From Saururus chinensis (lineage: Eukaryota > Streptophyta > Magnoliopsida > Piperales > Saururaceae), in contig CP141140.1 of NCBI GenBank assembly GCA_035235625.1, positions 14,156,685 through 14,220,684 of the forward strand: a DNA stretch of 64,000 nt, read 5' to 3'. Of the stretch, positions 60,801 to 64,000 are shown in pieces. Position numbers and translations under genes: made by a program. Below the pieces are notes generated by a model. That model saw nothing but the letters and a program-made list of their open reading frames with translations. It had not been told where the DNA came from and did no database searches. How positions within the stretch are numbered: the first letter of the stretch is position 1; each line of letters opens with the position of its first letter.

Positions 60801-61386
60801 TAGTTAACCCACCACTGGCCTACTCACAAAATTGAAATTGAACACTCTATTTACAAGTGAATAATTAGTGATGCACTCGGATAGGCTATAATGTAAAAAC
60901 CGACCCGACCAATTGAATAGATTTTAGCTTTTAAATTTAATTCGAATAGCTATTTAAGTTTGGGGCTTCAAATAATCCAATCCGACCAAATTAAAATTAT
61001 ATATATAATATTTTTTATATTTTTTTATATTTTGATAAAACATGTCCTAACCCTACCCAAATTTAGTCCAAATAACTTATACAAGTTGGGCTTAAATATT
61101 ATTTATTAAATAGTATCGAGTTCGAATTTGATAAAACCTAACCTGATTACATTTCTAAATAATGAGTATCTAAACTTTCAATTGAAGTTGAACCTATTTT
61201 TATGGTAAAAAATTGGTCTCACTGATGCTCAAAATATCAAGTACACTGTATTCAACCCATTTTAACATATGGGCTCCACAGGAAAAGCTAGAGATTTTAA
61301 GTGTGAATTTCAGTTAAACATGTTATCATTTAATCAAATGATTCTAATTTGCTTTCTTAATTGTTAGTCAATAAAAATCTTTAGAG
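60801..61386. other. 5' flank of the PPR gene, intergenic
   Basis: AT-rich sequence with no gene. It probably contains the PPR promoter near 60800-61000. Confidence 0.4.
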
Positions 61387-62045
61387 TAATGCTATTGTGA
61401 CATGAAGTTTCCCGTATTGAAACTCTACTTCATCGTTTCCACGCCATTGATGTGTGTCACTCACTATCCATTGATGTGTGTCACTTGTCAATAGTGTGAA
61501 AATGATAAAGTAAAGTTTTGACTTTTGATACTTCACGTTACTCAAGCATTTTTCAAATCTTTGTGATACAATAAATAGGAAAACCTCATAGGCACATGAT
61601 TTTCATCTTTATTTCTATCTATTAGTATTAAAAAAATATTATAACTTTATGATAATTTGGATTGAACCTCAATTTATTTGTTTGAAACTCATTTAGATAT
61701 GTCCCTTGGGGAAAAATGTCAAACACACATGGCAAGCGACTCGAAACTCTACTTTTTCATTTCCACACCATTGATGTGTGTCACTCATCAATAGTGTAAA
61801 AATGAAAAAGTAGAGTTTTGACTTATGAAACTTCACGTCACTTAAAGATTTTTCAAATCTTTATGGTACAATAAATAGGAAAACCTCATGGGCACATGAT
61901 TTTCATCTTTATTTCTATATGTCATTATTAAAAATATATATATTTTTTATGATAATTTGAATTAAACCTTAATTTATTTGTTTAAAACTCATTTAGATAT
62001 GCCCCTTGGGGAGAAATGTCACTCACACATGGAAAGCGACACAAA
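61387..62045. repeat. Tandem duplication (period about 325 bp), each unit with a hairpin MITE-like core
   Basis: GAAACTCTACTTCATCG at 61419 and GAAACTCTACTTTTTCA at 61744 start equivalent blocks. Both continue through ACCATTGATGTGTGTCACTC-like, AATAAATAGGAAAACCTCAT, ACATGATTTTCATCTTTATT and ATTTGTTTGAAACTCATTTA-like words. Each block has an internal inverted pair (ACTCTACTTTTTCATTT / AAATGAAAAAGTAGAGT in unit 2). Unit 1 has outer ends AATGCTATTGTGACATGAAG and, inverted, AATGCTTGAGTAACGTGAAG. Unit 1 also carries an extra 23-bp repeat of the CCATTGATGTGTGTCAC segment. Confidence 0.8.
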
Positions 62046-62774
62046 CCACGTCAAAAAGAGGAAGCACACATTTGGGTGGCACTAGAATCCGCATCTATCA
62101 ATGTTGTATTCTAGCATTTGCCAACCCTTTGGAGTTTGAGATCTTCCACAAAGAAGGTGGTCTCCTATGCATGCTAGTGATGCAATCAAACCCTTCTTTC
62201 TTGCTAAGGTTTTAGTGATAGGGCGTGTCTAGCCTGATCTTGATCTCTGATCAATACCTTTGACTAGTTCACATAGGACTCTAAACATGATACACAATAT
62301 AAGAGGGCTCTAATTTTTATGTATAATTGTCCTTTTATATACTATGTTTAGAGCCTTATGTAGGCTTGTCACGAACTCACGATGTTGATAAGGGAAAGTT
62401 GGTGAGAAAAAAATATTATCTTTAATGGTTTCAGTCTAAGATTATTTTTTGTGTTTTCTGTGTGGCCATACTATAGGTGGTCATAGTACAGGCTGCCCAT
62501 GGGTGGCCCTCACCAATAGGCCAGGCTTTAGCCAAGCTCGAGCATGGTATGGGCCAGACCGCAACAAGTAAGAAGAGAGGGTCGGCTAGCCCTAGCCATT
62601 GGGGAAAGACCCCAACGGCTCTCCCCAAGCCCCAACTTAGGGGCTTAGCCCCCTTATTTAAAAAAAAATGAAAAGGGGGGAATTATAAAATTGCCACCCC
62701 CTAAAAAAGATAATTTTAACCTCAATAACAGTTATTTTTAAGGGTAGGAAATGTAATTGTCACATTTACAAATC
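62046..62774. other. Intergenic leading into a hAT-like element
   Basis: A GC-richer patch at 62460-62650 has open frames without a domain. Its CAGGCTGCCCATGGG at about 62489 could be near the 5' end of the hAT element whose promoter follows, but no inverted partner is available. Confidence 0.3.
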
Positions 62775-62783
62775 TATAAATAG
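62775..62783 (+). promoter_or_regulatory. TATA box of the hAT-like transposase remnant
   Basis: TATAAATAG is followed by a CT-rich leader (CTTTCTCCTCTTCTCTCATA), a leader exon ending CCAAG at 63004, and an intron 63005-63090 (GTAAGT...TTTTAAAG) just before the transposase start codon at 63094. Confidence 0.5.
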
Positions 62784-63093
62784 TGGGGGAGCTTAACTTT
62801 CTCTTCACCCTTACCTCTATTTTCTAAGACTCTCTTTCTCCTCTTCTCTCATACTCTAAAGCTCGTAATCACTTTAATTTTTTTTAATTAAAATTTAAAA
62901 TTAAGCTATCACACTCTCAAACCTCAAGAACAAAGTTCTTAATTCTCAAGCTTCCTCCTCCTCCATCAAGTAGGCAACTCAAGTCTCAAGCATCAAGGTC
63001 CAAGGTAAGTAAATTTGATTTAATAATTAATTGTTAGTTTAATTTGCCTCTTATTTCTCTTAATTGTTTACCTTTTGTTTTGTTTTAAAGAAT

Positions 63094-63448
63094 ATGACAT
63101 CTTACTCCAACTACAATGCCTCCTCCTCGATTGCCCCAACCGCCAATTTTTCTGAAGGAAGAATTCAGGAAATGGACAAAGTCGACTATGAAGGCATTCC
63201 ACCAATGCCTTTGATGGTTGGAAAGAAAAAAAAAACGACAACTCTCCATGGTGTGGAACCATATGAAAAAAATTACGGTAGACGACCCTAACAACCCCAA
63301 CATATTCCTCCTAAAAGCCGAATGCATCTATTATAAAAATATTCTAAGTGAGGGAACTGGGGGAGGAGGAGGTACCAGACATCTTCTCTGACATGCTAGA
63401 TCATGCTTCGCCAAGCATGGTCTGAAGGACCCCAAACAAGCACAGTAA
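63094..63448 (+). pseudogene. hAT transposase N-terminus with BED zinc finger, broken
   Basis: The first frame (63094-63291) gives a Ser/Asn-rich start (MTSYSNYNASSSIAPTANFS) and stops. From about 63223, within an A-run, the next frame reads a BED finger: VWNHMKKI, then DPNNPNIFLLKAECIYYKNI, a Gly run, TRHLL, stop (63389-63391), then HARSCFAKHGLKDPKQ. The pattern matches hAT BED fingers (VWxHFxK, KCxYC, HLxxH, C), with the second cysteine changed to tyrosine. So there is one frameshift, one in-frame stop and one lost zinc ligand. The frame is then cut by the LTR at 63451. It is dead in this copy. Confidence 0.65.
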
Positions 63449-63450
63449 AG

Positions 63451-64000
63451 TGTAATGCCCCGACCCGAAAAACCGACCAAGACCAGGGGTTACTCGGAAA
63501 AACAAAATCGGAGTAAATTTAAATTTTTATAATAACCAAAATATATTAACCAACCAGGAGCAGCGGAGTTTGAGTGTGAAAGTCGTAACGTTCCCCTATG
63601 CGATACAAAGCTTTTATGCTTCTTGCGTGTAGGCTAGAACAAACCTAGTTTTATAATGAATTTGGACCGGGTCAACATTGTTGTACTGTTGGTTGCCTGC
63701 GTATATATTTGATAGCATCTACGACGTTATTCTAATACGATCGGATCTAGACATAGTTCTGCCTAATGACTATCACATGCACCAAGCATCACAAAATCAT
63801 ATATAGTAAAATATGTATATTCTTATATCTGAATAAAACATTCAAAATCAGAAAGACTCTAAGAAATATTAGAGTTAAATGAAAGCCAATAAATCAGCGG
63901 AACACACATCTCACTCTATCACCGAAATAAGCAGAACACACAACAAAGCAAATTAGCCTATATCAAATCCCATTAAATTATAATTATATTATATCATAAT
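63451..64000 (-). mobile_element. LTR of a Gypsy-like retrotransposon, truncated by the window edge
   Basis: TGTAATGCCCCGACCCG begins here; on the other strand this is the CGGGTCGGGGCATTACA end common in plant Gypsy LTRs. It follows directly on the hAT remnant (candidate target site TAAAG, 63446-63450). The far end lies outside the window, so whether this is a solo LTR or part of a full element cannot be told. Confidence 0.5.

Overview
The window looks like nuclear DNA of a flowering plant. Genes are sparse and broken by introns, the DNA between them is AT-rich, and it is crowded with miniature inverted-repeat elements (MITEs), solo LTRs and a broken hAT transposase. The five protein genes that can be supported all belong to land-plant families: two class I HD-Zip transcription factors, a FOUR LIPS/MYB88-type MYB, a glutaredoxin-like cysteine-rich protein and an E-class pentatricopeptide-repeat (PPR) protein. 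The species cannot be resolved from the sequence alone.

Layout. 1-8.3 kb is repeats: a 1.7-kb inverted-repeat element, a 3.3-kb solo LTR carrying a 57-bp minisatellite, MITEs, and an LTR-retrotransposon remnant with a primer-binding site. 8.3-9.2 kb holds a minus-strand LMI1/ATHB22/ATHB51-like HD-Zip I gene (3 exons, 200 aa). 9.2-17.8 kb is intergenic and holds a large foldback element, an element with a tRNA-like internal promoter, a CACTA-like MITE and others. 17.8-19.1 kb is an intronless glutaredoxin-domain gene (minus). 19.1-26.4 kb is mostly unrecognised. 26.5-28.0 kb is a plus-strand ATHB13/ATHB23-like HD-Zip I gene (3 exons, 278 aa). 28-50 kb is the longest gene-poor stretch; it holds a degenerate GATAACACGATAT tandem array, many Stowaway-type MITEs, tandem duplications and a second solo LTR with a near-matching target-site duplication. 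50.2-54.1 kb is a 12-exon FLP/MYB88 gene (minus, 467 aa). 59.0-60.8 kb is the PPR gene (minus). The right edge is a decayed hAT transposase start with a BED zinc finger, cut by a third LTR that runs off the window.

The genes do not form a pathway or operon. Four encode nuclear-development or signalling-type proteins and the PPR is organellar, as expected for unlinked plant genes. Exon structures were derived by hand from splice-site consensus, phase continuity and recalled family sequences. I found no convincing new multi-gene system. The most unusual signals are in the repeats and MITE families, with smaller points in the genes (tandem splice acceptors, a uORF, an intron duplication).
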